Of a stretch of 64,000 nt of DNA, positions 1 through 10,184 are shown piece after piece. The first letter of the stretch is position 1. Each line of letters opens with the position of its first letter. The position numbers and the translations under genes are program-made. Under the pieces are notes generated by a model. The model saw nothing but the letters and a program-made list of their open reading frames with translations, made no database searches and was not told where the DNA came from. The stretch spans positions 62,001 to 126,000 of the forward strand of contig NZ_AJYK02000043.1 in assembly GCF_000286955.2 (NCBI RefSeq), read 5' to 3'. Source of the DNA: Vibrio rumoiensis 1S-45. Its GTDB lineage: Bacteria; Pseudomonadota; Gammaproteobacteria; Enterobacterales; Vibrionaceae.

Positions 1-300
1 AAAGAAAGCGATACAGTAGCGGCGCAAAAAGTATGGCAAGAATGTAAACGAATGCTTAAAGATGAATCGCTCGATGTCATCTTATTCGACGAGATCACTT
101 ATATGGTGACGTATGGCTATATTGACTTGGATGAAGTGCTAGAAGCATTATCACAGCGTCCTAAGATGCAATCGGTGGTGTTAACCGGCCGCGCAGCTCA
201 TCGTCGTTTAATTGAAGCAGCAGATACCGTATCTGAAGTCAGAAATGTCAAACATGCTTTTGAATCTGGTGTAAAGGCACTGAAAGGAGTTGACTGGTAA
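1..300 (+). CDS. btuR: Cob(I)alamin adenosyltransferase, C-terminal part
   Basis: This is the 3' end of a gene that begins before the window. The reading frame is open from base 1 and ends in TAA at 298-300, giving about 99 residues. They contain DEITYMVTYGYIDLDEV, VVLTGRAAHRRLIEAADTVSE and VKHAFESGVKA, which match the C-terminal half of E. coli BtuR/CobO closely. The family transfers the adenosyl group of ATP to corrinoids, for cobalamin salvage or synthesis. The N-terminal P-loop lies outside the window. No cobalamin gene follows; the next gene is convergent and separated by a strong hairpin. Confidence 0.93.
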   Translation, partial: KESDTVAAQKVWQECKRMLKDESLDVILFDEITYMVTYGYIDLDEVLEALSQRPKMQSVVLTGRAAHRRLIEAADTVSEVRNVKHAFESGVKALKGVDW

Positions 301-362
301 TAGCGGTAATTTATCAATGGCGTTAATTAATATTGGTAAACTGCTCTGTATCCGTATCCATA

Positions 363-394
363 AATAACGCCACCTATTTTAAGGTGGCGTTATT
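363..394. terminator. Bidirectional intrinsic terminator between btuR and asmA
   Basis: A perfect 13-bp inverted repeat (363-375 and 382-394, core CGCCACCT/AGGTGGCG) encloses a 6-nt loop. AT-rich flanks on both sides suit ending both convergent genes. Confidence 0.8.
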
Positions 395-438
395 ATATAC
401 TTCTCATGGCTTAAACTTGATCGTTATACAAATAACTA

Positions 439-2634
439 TTACTTAAACAAGTTGTTGAGTAAATCACCTGCGGCTTTTTTCACATCATCATTTTTATCTG
501 AATCTTTTCCACCTAATAATTTATCAATGCCTCTATCGACTTCTTTTTGCGCTTTCACTTTCGCTTCGTCAATTTTCTCTTTCGCTTTTTGCTTTGTCTG
601 ATCATCTAGCGCAGCATTGAGATCAGGGCGAATCTTAGGCTCTGCCCATGTTCCTTTTATGCTAATCGGCAAGGTAATATCTTTTAGCTCATTAGTATCC
701 TTGCCGCCTTGCCCTTTTAGAGTACCAACGATGGATGTCGTAACTAAAAAATCAACGGTTTCATTTACATAGTTTGCTTGTCCTTTACCTAATATACGCA
801 ATAAAGGTGATTGCATCGCTAAGTTATCCGTTTTCATTACACCTTTAGACAAGTTCATTGTCGAGGTTAACGCACTGAAATCTGTCTTCTTAACTGTGTC
901 GGCTTCTGCTTTCTTACCATTAAATAATGCCTGAACGGTGCGAATTTCATGGGCAACGTTCACCCCATAAAAAGAACCATCAGCAAAATTTAGTTTAATC
1001 ACACCAGCCAGATTTTGCTTCACTTTATCGGTAATGAAGCTCTGTCCTGTTAGGTCTGCGGTAATATTTCCTGTACCAGAAACAAAATCCATATTAGCTA
1101 CATCTTTCAATAAAGGTTGCACCTGCACACCTTTTACTTCTTTATGGATACTATAAGTAGGCGTGTTTTTACGCGCATCAATTCGTGCATTGGCGTTAAC
1201 AGAACCACCATAAAGGTTGGCAGCCAATCGCTGTAAATCAATTACACCACGATTCACTTTAAATTGAGTCACCACATTTTGCATTTTGGCATTGTTTGCC
1301 GTCAATTTATCAATTGCAACCTTCCCCGTAACATCTAAGGTACGTGTCGCACTTAAATCAGGCTCACTTTGGCTTACATTGCTTGTTGACTTAGCGGGTG
1401 CTTTATTTGCTGTTGAAGCCGTTTTTGGATCTGCTGCAGTTTGTCCTTTATTCATTTGCTTTAATAAAGCGTCAACATTAATTTCTGGGCTATGCAAATC
1501 AAACACGATTTTAGGAATACTTGGAGCAAGGCTCACTTGTGCGTTGCCATCGATCAGCAAATCGTTAATACCTAACTTTTTCAATGTGACATCTAAATAT
1601 TGCTTTGTAAGATCAAAACTCACATTCGATGCCATATCAATATTAACCGGGCTGAGCGGTAGCGCTTTACCATCTACTTTGCCTTTTACTGTCATGTCAT
1701 CTAAACGAACGAACGTCATCGCTTTATTGACAGTCAACGACGCGGCTTGGTTGATATCAATATTCATGTCAGCGGCTTTACCTTTCACCCCCACTTTCAT
1801 GCTGTTGGCATTATCAAACTTGAAGCTATCTAAATTGACAGTCAGCTTTTCAATATCTGTTGATGGATCTTTAAATTTAGCCTCTAACTGGGTGCTGCGT
1901 AATTCATAGTCTTTTAGATCTTGAGAAACTTTAAACTCCGTTTCACCAGCCGCTGAAAAAGTTTGTTGGTTATTTTTACCTTTAATATTGAATTCAGCTT
2001 TACTCCATTGATCAAATTGGAATTGAGATAGAGCAAAATTCACATCAGATAGTGATAATTGTGAGCCATTTTTATCATCAATCATCTCCAATTTGGCATT
2101 ATTTACGGCAATTCCCGCTAAGCTTACTTGCCATGGAGCGGCTAATTCGTCTGTTGCACCACTCACTGTTGTTGATTCAGGATCTTTCTGAGCAACCGTT
2201 TCGGCCTCTTTGTTACCACTATCATCCGCATTGCCTTCTACTGACTGCTTCATAATATCGAGGTTAGAACGACCATCTTTTAATGTATGAATAAAAATGT
2301 CTGCACCATTTAGTGTGACATTGCCAATATCCAGCTTTTTCTCAAGTAATGGTAATACCGAGATATCAAGAGCAACTTCATCAATCTTGACGACTTGAGC
2401 CTGTTTAAATCCATTCGGATTCAACACTTGAGTCTTACCAATATTAAAACCAATATGAGGGAAGAAACTCCAACTGATATCCCCATCAATCACAAGATCG
2501 AAACCAGTTTGTTCTTTTGTTTGTTCTACAATTAAGGGCTTGAATTGATTTGGATTAACAAAAACAACCAAAGCTAAAATTGCAATCAAAATGGCAACAA
2601 TAGGAATGGAGATGAAGATTAGAATTTTTTTCAT
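439..2634 (-). CDS. asmA: AsmA family protein
   Basis: The product has 731 residues. One N-terminal transmembrane helix (about residues 4-27) is followed by a large periplasmic region of the AsmA type, starting with NPNQFKPLIVEQ and the TGFDLVIDGDISWSFFP segment typical of AsmA. The middle (about 130-160 and 395-425) is low-complexity, rich in Ala, Thr, Ser and Lys, and probably a linker. The C-terminal AsmA_2-like part ends in a charged, Lys/Asp-rich tail. AsmA-like proteins are inner-membrane anchored and linked to outer-membrane biogenesis and phospholipid transport. GAGG sits just before the ATG. The gene is followed by the btuR/asmA hairpin and appears monocistronic or follows dcd. Confidence 0.9.
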   Translation of the reverse strand: MKKILIFISIPIVAILIAILALVVFVNPNQFKPLIVEQTKEQTGFDLVIDGDISWSFFPHIGFNIGKTQVLNPNGFKQAQVVKIDEVALDISVLPLLEKKLDIGNVTLNGADIFIHTLKDGRSNLDIMKQSVEGNADDSGNKEAETVAQKDPESTTVSGATDELAAPWQVSLAGIAVNNAKLEMIDDKNGSQLSLSDVNFALSQFQFDQWSKAEFNIKGKNNQQTFSAAGETEFKVSQDLKDYELRSTQLEAKFKDPSTDIEKLTVNLDSFKFDNANSMKVGVKGKAADMNIDINQAASLTVNKAMTFVRLDDMTVKGKVDGKALPLSPVNIDMASNVSFDLTKQYLDVTLKKLGINDLLIDGNAQVSLAPSIPKIVFDLHSPEINVDALLKQMNKGQTAADPKTASTANKAPAKSTSNVSQSEPDLSATRTLDVTGKVAIDKLTANNAKMQNVVTQFKVNRGVIDLQRLAANLYGGSVNANARIDARKNTPTYSIHKEVKGVQVQPLLKDVANMDFVSGTGNITADLTGQSFITDKVKQNLAGVIKLNFADGSFYGVNVAHEIRTVQALFNGKKAEADTVKKTDFSALTSTMNLSKGVMKTDNLAMQSPLLRILGKGQANYVNETVDFLVTTSIVGTLKGQGGKDTNELKDITLPISIKGTWAEPKIRPDLNAALDDQTKQKAKEKIDEAKVKAQKEVDRGIDKLLGGKDSDKNDDVKKAAGDLLNNLFK

Positions 2635-2727
2635 GGAGGTCCCTCACACAATGCGACAAGAATTAACATCGTCAGTATAACAAACCCTACTCTAGGTTGG
2701 TAAGGTGAGTCATGTCAGAAAAATCTG

Positions 2728-2770
2728 AATGACTGTCAAGCTAAAGCCCATCAGGCTTATGACAGTCATT
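2728..2770 (-). terminator. Intrinsic terminator after dcd
   Basis: AATGACTGTCA (2728-2738) pairs with TGACAGTCATT (2760-2770). A second inner stem (AAGCC/GGCTT) lies inside. On the minus strand the hairpin is followed by CAGATTTTTC, a short U-tract. It lies between dcd and asmA. Confidence 0.6.
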
Positions 2771-2789
2771 ACAAATCATTATTAATGAA

Positions 2790-3371
2790 TTAATCTTCAT
2801 TAATGCGGCTTGCTACTGCGCCTTGTTGATTTTTATACTTAGCATTATCGCGCTTGTTATAAGGTTTTTCTGCATCACCTGATAACACTTCAAAGCTTAG
2901 CGCACCAATAGGCATCATAGGCTTTAAAGCAAGCGGCAAACGACCAGAATTGTAAAACTCCAGTACAATTCTACCCGACCAACCTGGATCGATACGATGT
3001 GCGGTAACGTGAACCATTAACCCTAACCGTGCCAATGATGATCGACCATCAAGCCAACCAACAATATTAGCAGGAAGATCAACCGACTCATAAGTCACCG
3101 CTAAAGCGAGTTGTCCAGGGTGTAAATAAAACTCACCATCGTCTGAAATTTCGATTTCATCACTCATGACTTTTTCTAATTGCGCAGTGACTTGCTCTTT
3201 TTTACCAGAGAGATCAATATATGGCGCACTATGATCATTAAATACTCGAAATTGATGCCCTAAGCGGACATCAACTGTCAAACCACTAATGCTGTCTTCC
3301 GACGGTGCTGGCGTCATGGTAATTTTACCTTCTGCCATGTATTTCTTTATATCCCTATCACACAATCTCAC
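2790..3371 (-). CDS. dcd: dCTP deaminase
   Basis: Deaminates dCTP to dUTP, feeding dTMP synthesis. I place the start at the GTG at 3371, not at an ATG 51 bases upstream. AGGAG lies 8 nt before this GTG, and the resulting 193 residues equal the E. coli enzyme, which begins MRLCDRD where this one begins with GTG-encoded M-RLCDRD. Signature segments are [28 protein letters not shown] and the C-terminal [10 protein letters not shown]. The active-site region GRSSLARLG is intact. It lies downstream of udk on the same strand, about 110 bp away, making a small pyrimidine-nucleotide cluster. Confidence 0.96.
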   Translation of the reverse strand: MRLCDRDIKKYMAEGKITMTPAPSEDSISGLTVDVRLGHQFRVFNDHSAPYIDLSGKKEQVTAQLEKVMSDEIEISDDGEFYLHPGQLALAVTYESVDLPANIVGWLDGRSSLARLGLMVHVTAHRIDPGWSGRIVLEFYNSGRLPLALKPMMPIGALSFEVLSGDAEKPYNKRDNAKYKNQQGAVASRINED

Positions 3372-3483
3372 GGGTGGATCTCCTAAAGTCGCTTTGCCTA
3401 AGTACAAAGCTCTTAAATGCATGGTTAATGGTTGTCACTAGCATTCATCTTAATCATTATGGAATGAGCCCAGCCATCCAACC

Positions 3484-4140
3484 TTAAGATTTCAATAACT
3501 TAGCAATGTGTGCTTTCAATACATCTATCGCGATACGGTTTTTACCACCACGAGGCACGATGATATCTGCATGTTGCTTTGAAGGTTCGATAAATTGCAT
3601 AAACATTGGGCGAACCGTTTTTTGATATTGCTTCAAAACCGATTCCATCGTTCTACCACGCTCTTGTACATCACGCTTAACACGTCGTAGCAGACAGATA
3701 TCTAATGGTGTATCCATAAATACCGAAGCATGCATTAAATTACGTAAACGAGGCTCTGTTAAAAGCAAAATGCCCTCTAAAATGATCACTTTTTTAGGGG
3801 TCATTAATGTGGTGCTTTCTGTTCTGGTGTGTTCTGAATAGCTGTATTCTGGAATATTAACCGATTCACCTTGAACTAGCTTTTCAAGTTGCTCACACAA
3901 TAAATCATGGTCAAGGGCGTTGGGATGGTCGTAATTGGTTTTTATTCTATCTTCCATACTTAAATGGCTTTGATCACGGTAATAACAATCTTCGGTGATC
4001 ACACCAATTTGATGATCACCCACTTTTTCACGTAATTCTTTATAAATGGTGCTCGCAATTAAGCTCTTCCCTGATGCCGATGCGCCGGCAATTCCTACAA
4101 TGACGCATTTGTTTGTTTCAGGCATTTGTTGTTCTGACAT
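3484..4140 (-). CDS. udk: Uridine kinase
   Basis: Phosphorylates uridine and cytidine to UMP and CMP in pyrimidine salvage. The P-loop [11 protein letters not shown] follows the N-terminus, then [29 protein letters not shown] and IILEGILLL, ending with [18 protein letters not shown]. All are characteristic of bacterial Udk. I chose ATG at 4140 ([12 protein letters not shown], 218 residues), close to the 213 of E. coli; the reading frame continues 24 codons further upstream without family similarity. The ribosome-binding site is weak. It precedes dcd on the same strand and follows apbC after a terminator. Confidence 0.95.
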   Translation of the reverse strand: MSEQQMPETNKCVIVGIAGASASGKSLIASTIYKELREKVGDHQIGVITEDCYYRDQSHLSMEDRIKTNYDHPNALDHDLLCEQLEKLVQGESVNIPEYSYSEHTRTESTTLMTPKKVIILEGILLLTEPRLRNLMHASVFMDTPLDICLLRRVKRDVQERGRTMESVLKQYQKTVRPMFMQFIEPSKQHADIIVPRGGKNRIAIDVLKAHIAKLLKS

Positions 4141-4298
4141 GTAAAGCACCCAAGCTCGATAATAACGGGACCCCAAAGGGGAAATAAACCGTCTGATTAT
4201 ATACCTAAACAACGTAAAAAGGGAGTTTCCAATGCTATGGAATCATGGATTTAACCGTAAATATCATTTTCTGTTATTTATTTGCGGTAAAGATTCGA

Positions 4299-4332
4299 GC
4301 AAAAAATAAACATCTGATTTTAGATGCTTATT
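4299..4332 (-). terminator. Intrinsic terminator after apbC
   Basis: An 11-bp stem (4305-4315 with 4322-4332, one G-U pair) and a 6-nt loop are followed on the minus strand by a run of U residues (4301-4306). It separates apbC from udk. Confidence 0.75.
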
Positions 4333-4343
4333 TTATCTTCTTT

Positions 4344-5444
4344 TTACTTCACTTCGGTGAACATAATCGCATCGGGTGCAGGTTTGCCTTGCCAGAATAA
4401 ACGGCAAGCCACTTGATCGGCTAATTCTAAATATAATTGAGAATGTTCACTGCTTGGTGTCGCAGCTACCGTTGGGCAACCATTATCAATATCCTGACGC
4501 AGGTCAATATGAAGAGGAATCTGAGCTAATAAAGCTAATTCCATTTTTTCTGCCATTTTCTGAGCGCCATCATGGCCAAATAAATCTTCATGGTGACCAC
4601 AGTTCGAACAAATGTGATAGCTCATATTTTCTACCACACCCAGTACAGGTACGCCTACTTTATCAAACATATTCACCCCTTTAATAGCATCCGCTAATGC
4701 TAAATCTTGGGGGGTAGTGACGATCAATGCTGAAGTCACTGGAATTTGTTGGGATAACGTAAGCTGTATGTCACCGGTACCTGGCGGCATATCGATCACT
4801 AAATAGTCGAGCTCTGGCCATAAGGTTTCATTTAATATTTGAGCTAACGCTTTTGATGCCATAGGGCCTCGCCATACTGCTGCATCACCTTCTGCGACTA
4901 AATATCCGATGGAATTGGTAAATAACCCATAAGCCTCCACCGGTTTCATCCATTTATTATCAATGACTTCTGGTTTACTTCCCTGAGTGCCCAACATTAA
5001 TGGCACAGAAGGTCCATAAATATCAGCATCCAACAAGCCAACTTTAGCGCCTAACTGTTGAAGCGCTAATGCAAAATTAACAGCCGTGGTTGATTTACCC
5101 ACCCCACCCTTTGCCGATGTAATTGCAATGATATTTTTCACCCCTTTCACAGGCGAACCATGTGGGGTTTGCATGGTTTTCACTTGAGTGGACAGTTCAA
5201 TCTTAGGAAGGTCAGCATGATCCTTTCTTTGCTCATCAATCCACATTTGCAGTTGGTCTTGCAATCCTTGCCCATAGAAAGGCAATCGGATAATTACACT
5301 GTCATTCGACGTTAACGAGACGAATCCAGGCGTATCTGCCCATTGCTGAATCAAAAGTGGGTGTTCAAACTGATTTAACCATTCACTTAATACTGAAAGT
5401 GTTGACCAATTAGCAGATTGAGAACGAAAAGAAAATAAAGACAT
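4344..5444 (-). CDS. apbC: Iron-sulfur cluster carrier protein (Mrp/ApbC)
   Basis: A 366-residue P-loop ATPase of the Mrp/NBP35 family that holds and transfers Fe-S clusters. The deviant Walker A, SAKGGVGKSTTAVNFA (about 109-124), and DIYGPSVPLMLG are diagnostic. DMPPGTGDIQLTLSQ and the CSNCG motif (the CxxC that carries the cluster) are present. The first ~100 residues form a reduced MIP18/DUF59-like region. The divergent arrangement with metG is the same as in E. coli. The start at 5444 is followed directly by MSLFSFRSQ. Confidence 0.95.
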   Translation of the reverse strand: MSLFSFRSQSANWSTLSVLSEWLNQFEHPLLIQQWADTPGFVSLTSNDSVIIRLPFYGQGLQDQLQMWIDEQRKDHADLPKIELSTQVKTMQTPHGSPVKGVKNIIAITSAKGGVGKSTTAVNFALALQQLGAKVGLLDADIYGPSVPLMLGTQGSKPEVIDNKWMKPVEAYGLFTNSIGYLVAEGDAAVWRGPMASKALAQILNETLWPELDYLVIDMPPGTGDIQLTLSQQIPVTSALIVTTPQDLALADAIKGVNMFDKVGVPVLGVVENMSYHICSNCGHHEDLFGHDGAQKMAEKMELALLAQIPLHIDLRQDIDNGCPTVAATPSSEHSQLYLELADQVACRLFWQGKPAPDAIMFTEVK

Positions 5445-5672
5445 ACTACCTCGAAATCACAATGCATATTTACGCATCCTAGCACCTTCATCGATGAACA
5501 CGAACCATTTGACTAATTCAGTTAAAAATATGCTCAATTGACTAGTCCATTTCTTGGAGTCAAGGCCGGCATAAGGTAGAATCTTCGGAAGTTTTTGATT
5601 CGAATCCAACTTAGAAAACAAATCAAACTAAGTGCATCGGATCTTCCCCAGAATAAAAAGTGATGGTAAATA

Positions 5673-7721
5673 ATGGCAACTGACCCAAGAAAAATTCTCG
5701 TAACCTGTGCTCTTCCCTATGCTAATGGCTCAATTCACCTTGGTCACATGTTAGAACACATCCAAGCCGATGTTTGGGTTCGTTACCAACGCTTACGTGG
5801 TAATACGGTTAACTTTATTTGTGCTGACGACGCTCATGGCACCCCTATCATGTTAAAAGCCCAGCAATTAGGTATTGAACCTGAAGAAATGATTGCTGCG
5901 GTTCAAAAAGAACATGAACAAGACTTTTCTGGCTTCAATATCAGTTTTGATAATTACCACAGCACACATAGTGACGAAAACCGCGAATTAGCTTCTGATA
6001 TTTATCTACGCCTTAAAGAGAATGGTTTCATTACCAGCCGCACTATTTCTCAATTGTTTGACCCAGAAAAAGAAATGTTCTTACCGGATCGTTTCGTAAA
6101 AGGTTCTTGCCCAAAATGTAAAGCAGAAGACCAATATGGCGACAACTGTGATGCATGTGGTGAAACTTACAGCCCAACCGACTTGATTAATCCAAAATCA
6201 GCCGTGTCTGGCGCAACACCTATCATGAAAGATTCAGAGCACTTTTTCTTCGACTTGCCACAGTTTCAAAGCATGTTAAAGGAATGGACACGTTCAGGCT
6301 CCTTACAAACTGAAACGGCCAACAAAATGCAAGAATGGTTTGAATCAGGTCTTCAGCAATGGGACATCTCGCGTGATGCACCATACTTCGGCTTTGAGAT
6401 CCCAGGTGAGAAAAACAAATTCTTCTACGTTTGGCTTGATGCCCCAATCGGTTACATGGGTTCATTTAAAAACCTATGTAACAAACGTGATGATTTAAGC
6501 TTTGATGAATACTGGAAACAAGACAGTACCGCAGAGCTTTACCACTTCATCGGTAAAGATATCGTTTATTTCCACAGCCTATTTTGGCCAGCGATGCTAG
6601 ACGGCGCAGGTTTCCGTAAACCAAACAATGTCTTTGTTCACGGCTATGTCACGGTGAATGGCGCCAAGATGTCAAAATCTAAAGGTACCTTTGTTAAAGC
6701 AAGCACCTACTTGAAGCATCTTGATCCAGAATGCCTACGTTATTACTACGCAGCAAAACTGAACAGTCGCATTGATGATCTTGATTTGAATTTAGAAGAC
6801 TTTACACAACGTGTGAATTCAGACGTTGTTAATAAGATTGTCAACCTTGCTTCACGTAATGCAGGTTTTATTGCCAAACGCTTTGAAGGCAAACTATCGG
6901 CGAACTTCTCTGAGACAGCACTATATCAAGAGTTTGTTGATGCATCGGATCGTATTGCTGAATTATACGAAACGCGTGAATTTGGTCGTGCCATTCGTGA
7001 AATCACTGCATTGGCCGATAAAGCCAACCAATACGTTGATGAAAAAGCCCCTTGGGTGATTGCCAAAGAAGAAGGCAAGGATCAAGAGCTACAAGATATC
7101 TGCACCGTTGGTATAAACTTATTCCGTGTATTGATCACTTACTTGAAACCAGTCATGCCAGAGCTTGCAGAACGCAGCGAAGCTTTCTTAAATGACACAC
7201 TAACGTGGGAAGGCATTGATACCCCGTTAACGGATCATGAAGTGACTAAATTCAAAGCGCTATTTAATCGTATCGACCCGAAACATGTGGAAGCGATGAT
7301 TGAAGCTTCCAAAGAAGATGCAGCAGCAGAAGCAGCAGTAAAGGAACAAGCTGAGCAAAAAACACAATCTGAACTGGATAAAGAGCCAGTTGGAGCTGAA
7401 ATTGAATTTGATGATTTCGCTAAAATTGATATGCGTATTGCTAAAATCATTTCTTGTGAAGAAGTACCAAAAGCAAACAAACTACTTAAGTTCCAATTGG
7501 ATATCGGTGGTGAAACGCGTCAAGTTTTCTCTGGTATCAAGTCTGCTTATAAACCTGAAGAGCTGGTTGGTAAGTTAACCGTTATGGTTGCGAACCTAAA
7601 ACCACGTAAAATGAAGTTTGGTATGTCTGAAGGCATGATCTTAGCTGCTGGTCCTGGTGGCAAAGACTTATGGATTTTAGAGCCTCATGATGGCGCACAA
7701 CCAGGCATGAGAGTCATGTAA
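5673..7721 (+). CDS. metG: Methionyl-tRNA synthetase
   Basis: A class I aminoacyl-tRNA synthetase of 682 residues that charges tRNA-Met. [19 protein letters not shown] carries the HIGH-type motif near residue 15, and [12 protein letters not shown] the KMSKS loop. Zinc-knuckle cysteines are seen in [18 protein letters not shown]. An Ala/Glu-rich linker (about 540-575) leads into the C-terminal tRNA-binding dimerisation domain ([14 protein letters not shown] through PGGKDLWIL), as in the E. coli-length enzyme. No strong Shine-Dalgarno is visible. The gene is divergent from apbC, with a 228-bp intergenic region. Confidence 0.98.
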   Translation: MATDPRKILVTCALPYANGSIHLGHMLEHIQADVWVRYQRLRGNTVNFICADDAHGTPIMLKAQQLGIEPEEMIAAVQKEHEQDFSGFNISFDNYHSTHSDENRELASDIYLRLKENGFITSRTISQLFDPEKEMFLPDRFVKGSCPKCKAEDQYGDNCDACGETYSPTDLINPKSAVSGATPIMKDSEHFFFDLPQFQSMLKEWTRSGSLQTETANKMQEWFESGLQQWDISRDAPYFGFEIPGEKNKFFYVWLDAPIGYMGSFKNLCNKRDDLSFDEYWKQDSTAELYHFIGKDIVYFHSLFWPAMLDGAGFRKPNNVFVHGYVTVNGAKMSKSKGTFVKASTYLKHLDPECLRYYYAAKLNSRIDDLDLNLEDFTQRVNSDVVNKIVNLASRNAGFIAKRFEGKLSANFSETALYQEFVDASDRIAELYETREFGRAIREITALADKANQYVDEKAPWVIAKEEGKDQELQDICTVGINLFRVLITYLKPVMPELAERSEAFLNDTLTWEGIDTPLTDHEVTKFKALFNRIDPKHVEAMIEASKEDAAAEAAVKEQAEQKTQSELDKEPVGAEIEFDDFAKIDMRIAKIISCEEVPKANKLLKFQLDIGGETRQVFSGIKSAYKPEELVGKLTVMVANLKPRKMKFGMSEGMILAAGPGGKDLWILEPHDGAQPGMRVM

Positions 7722-7786
7722 GAAGATGATTGACATTAATGATATTAAACTAATGTAAGCATTATTTTTTCACGGTTTAATCTCAT

Positions 7787-7816
7787 AAAAAAGGCTGCAA
7801 TTACGCAGCCTTTTTT
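7787..7816. terminator. Bidirectional terminator after metG
   Basis: GGCTGC (7793-7798) pairs with GCAGCC (7805-7810), flanked by six A on the left and six T on the right. It can stop metG and the convergent gene at 7851-8945. Confidence 0.85.
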
Positions 7817-7850
7817 AATGTTCACTTTTTAGTGTTAAGTCGAAAATGTT

Positions 7851-8945
7851 TTAAAATAGATACTCAACACCAGCGGATAAAATCACAACACTATTCCCTT
7901 CATAAGTCGACTGCGTTGGTCTATCAGTGCCGTCATTAATCATGGTATACCTTGCTTGCATAAAGACAGCAAAGTCATCAAACTTATAACGCCCTGCAAC
8001 CTTAACACCTTTAGAACCATTGGCAGGAGCTAATGGGTTAACGACCCCTTTCTCACCCGCACCTTCACCATAAAGCAATTCAGTTAGGCCCACAAATTGT
8101 GGTGTAAACTGATAAGCGACACCTAGACTATAGTTCATTGTATTATTTTTAAAACCAACCACTTGCCCAAGCACTTGGCTATCAATAGTATGCGCTTTCC
8201 AGTTCGTCCAAAAAGCATTAAAAGTCAGCAATGTTTTGGGAGCAATCCCGGTTTGAAAATCGAAAGTGACTGATTGCGGTAACACAATCTCACCTTGGCT
8301 TGTAAGCGTTGCTCCTCGGGTTAATGATCCCGTTTCTTGTATATCATCAAAGTCGTGCTTTATTTCTGATTGATAGCCTAGCGTCGCTCGTAATGCAATA
8401 TCAGGGTAATGGAATGAAGCCCCTGCCGTATACCCAAGTGCATAATCTTGTCCTAAATCGAGATTTAAGTTACCTCGATTACGCGTAAGTGCACCATCAA
8501 AATCTGCTTGGATTTCAGTATCATTAATCGTTGGGCCTAGAAATGCTGAAAAGTATGGGTTGAATTGATACTTACCTGTAAATGCAAGTACTCGGCTACG
8601 TACAAATGCTCCTGACCCTTCATACACACCTTGTGTATGTTCAGTATTAATATTGTGCGCGCGGTAATATTGAATATTACCCGAAAAATTATCAGTAAAG
8701 TGATAGTTAACGCCACCTTGTATATAGTGGGTGTCATCTGCGAGGTTACCCGTTTTTTGGCCGTTAGGTGCTTGGCCTTCTACATCATAATTAAACCAAG
8801 AGTACGCTAAAGTCACCTTGTCATCTTTATTGTATAAATTGCTATAATTGAAACGTGAGAATTGATAACCAGCGCCCATTGCTGGTGCAACCATCATCGG
8901 TAACAGTGCGCAAAATAGTAAACTTCTTTTATACTTCAGCATCAT
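7851..8945 (-). CDS. FadL/OmpP1-like outer-membrane protein without a visible hatch
   Basis: A 364-residue protein with a signal peptide (MMLKYKRSLLFCALLPMMVAPAMGA), alternating amphipathic strands and a C-terminal Phe (EYLF), as in outer-membrane beta-barrels. The LPQSVTFDFQTGIAPKTLL segment and the following strand resemble the barrel of FadL/TodX hydrophobic-substrate transporters. Unlike canonical FadL (about 420-450 residues), it lacks the N-terminal plug with its Asn-Pro-Ala signature and begins almost at once with barrel strands. Substrate is unknown. It is read convergent to metG and has its own 375-bp upstream region. Family assignment is moderate; other small porin families are possible. 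Confidence 0.6.
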   Translation of the reverse strand: MMLKYKRSLLFCALLPMMVAPAMGAGYQFSRFNYSNLYNKDDKVTLAYSWFNYDVEGQAPNGQKTGNLADDTHYIQGGVNYHFTDNFSGNIQYYRAHNINTEHTQGVYEGSGAFVRSRVLAFTGKYQFNPYFSAFLGPTINDTEIQADFDGALTRNRGNLNLDLGQDYALGYTAGASFHYPDIALRATLGYQSEIKHDFDDIQETGSLTRGATLTSQGEIVLPQSVTFDFQTGIAPKTLLTFNAFWTNWKAHTIDSQVLGQVVGFKNNTMNYSLGVAYQFTPQFVGLTELLYGEGAGEKGVVNPLAPANGSKGVKVAGRYKFDDFAVFMQARYTMINDGTDRPTQSTYEGNSVVILSAGVEYLF

Positions 8946-9320
8946 TTATGTACCTCTCCCTGTACCTTTATAATTATATCGACACTGTCTTAGAAATATT
9001 CATCCTTCGACCTTTAACAAAAAAGTAACACTACTGATACAATTATCAAGTACGACGTTAGTTGTAGGTGCGAATACCTTATACTGAACATCTCAAACAA
9101 AAAATAATATTTACCTTTTAAATACAAATAGTTAGTTTAATTTTTAATTTTTAATCCTATCTAAACTAAAACCCGACCACTATTAATAATATTATCAAAA
9201 GAAGAATTGGATCACGCTTTCTATCACCAAAGAAAAGCACTAATCTTTTTCAAAAGATAATATATTGGTATGTAAATTGCTTTGCTAAGTATTTGAATGA
9301 TGTAAAAATGCGAGGTTAGT
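8946..9320. other. Divergent intergenic region, AT-rich
   Basis: These 375 bases separate the FadL-like gene from the unknown gene at 9321. A TATAAT hexamer on the minus strand (8973-8978) could be the -10 of the FadL-like gene, but I see no good -35. No ORF with a ribosome-binding site, RNA gene or repeat was recognised. Confidence 0.4.
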
Positions 9321-10145
9321 ATGTTTATCTCGGTAAGCCTATTCATTGTGGCGGCTATTGTGGCGTGTTTAATCTATTTCAGTGGGATGAGAGAAAAGAA
9401 CAATCACTCTCGCCATGCTTTAATAAACCAATTACGTGCCTTGATTTTTTTAGTGCGCCAACATCGGGCAACTACACATTCTCACTTAAGTGAAATGCAA
9501 AATAACACCGCATCATTAGAAAGTATCACGGCTCAAATGACCGAAACATTTACGCAACTTAAGGTCGTATCTGCTCCTGATACTAAGCTTGAAATCCGCA
9601 TTCTGCATGAAAAAACACAGATCCTTCTTGATCATTGGTCAACATACAGTATCGCAAAAAATCAACTAGAGCATGGTCGAGTTATTCGACAAATATTATT
9701 CTTAATCGATGAAGTATTAATTAGTTGGCTAGTTGATTCGCACCATGATGATATTGCCTCTGATTACCATCATGGTTGGCAAAAAGTTCTCGACACTCTG
9801 GAAGTGTTAACTCGCTTTCGAATTAGTATTCAAGAAATTGACAGCGATTTAGGAAAGCAAAGATTTAGACATCATGCTTCTGTGTTGAGTAGGCGATTAA
9901 ACCAACTGTCACTCATATGCCCTTTAACCACCGCAGATAGTGACCAAAACGGTGTTATACAAACATTAAAACAATGGCAAGACTCCGAAATCATTGAAAA
10001 GTCACCATTAGAGCTTTATCAGTTGTCATTAGATGCCTCTTTGATCATTTTTAATATTTATGATCAAATCCTTTCAGATATATGTGAAAGCATCTATTTA
10101 CCATTAGAAAATTTAGACGCTATCGAAAAAAAACCTGCTCAGTGA
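9321..10145 (+). CDS. Hypothetical protein with N-terminal membrane anchor
   Basis: I do not recognise this 274-residue protein with confidence. Residues 2-20 form one transmembrane segment (FISVSLFIVAAIVACLIYF) and the rest is predicted helical and soluble. The stretch LVRQHRATTHSHL near residue 45 and the helical pattern that follows recall the nitrate/nitrite-sensing (NIT) class of four-helix sensor domains, but no output domain follows. The start ATG is preceded by GAGG. It converges on fadR, and its stop codon lies inside the fadR terminator hairpin. No operon partner is visible. Confidence 0.6.
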   Translation: MFISVSLFIVAAIVACLIYFSGMREKNNHSRHALINQLRALIFLVRQHRATTHSHLSEMQNNTASLESITAQMTETFTQLKVVSAPDTKLEIRILHEKTQILLDHWSTYSIAKNQLEHGRVIRQILFLIDEVLISWLVDSHHDDIASDYHHGWQKVLDTLEVLTRFRISIQEIDSDLGKQRFRHHASVLSRRLNQLSLICPLTTADSDQNGVIQTLKQWQDSEIIEKSPLELYQLSLDASLIIFNIYDQILSDICESIYLPLENLDAIEKKPAQ

Positions 10146-10150
10146 GCAGG
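10126..10150 (-). terminator. Intrinsic terminator after fadR
   Basis: CCTGCTC (10134-10140) pairs with GAGCAGG (10144-10150). On the minus strand eight U follow (10126-10133). The hairpin overlaps the stop codon (10143-10145) of the convergent gene. Confidence 0.8.
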
Positions 10151-10184
10151 CTTATCGAAAAATTCAATGTTGATTGAATCAGAA

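Noticed and set aside
1286..1909. 207-residue plus-strand frame opposite asmA
   Set aside because: It is antisense to a clear AsmA coding region, has no ribosome-binding site and no family similarity; it is a shadow frame.
3372..3422. Upstream ATG for dcd giving 210 residues
   Set aside because: The GTG at 3371 has a strong ribosome-binding site and gives the exact family length.
4235..4312. 25-codon plus-strand frame with AGGGAG upstream between udk and apbC
   Set aside because: Too short, no hydrophobic or domain pattern, and it runs into the apbC terminator.
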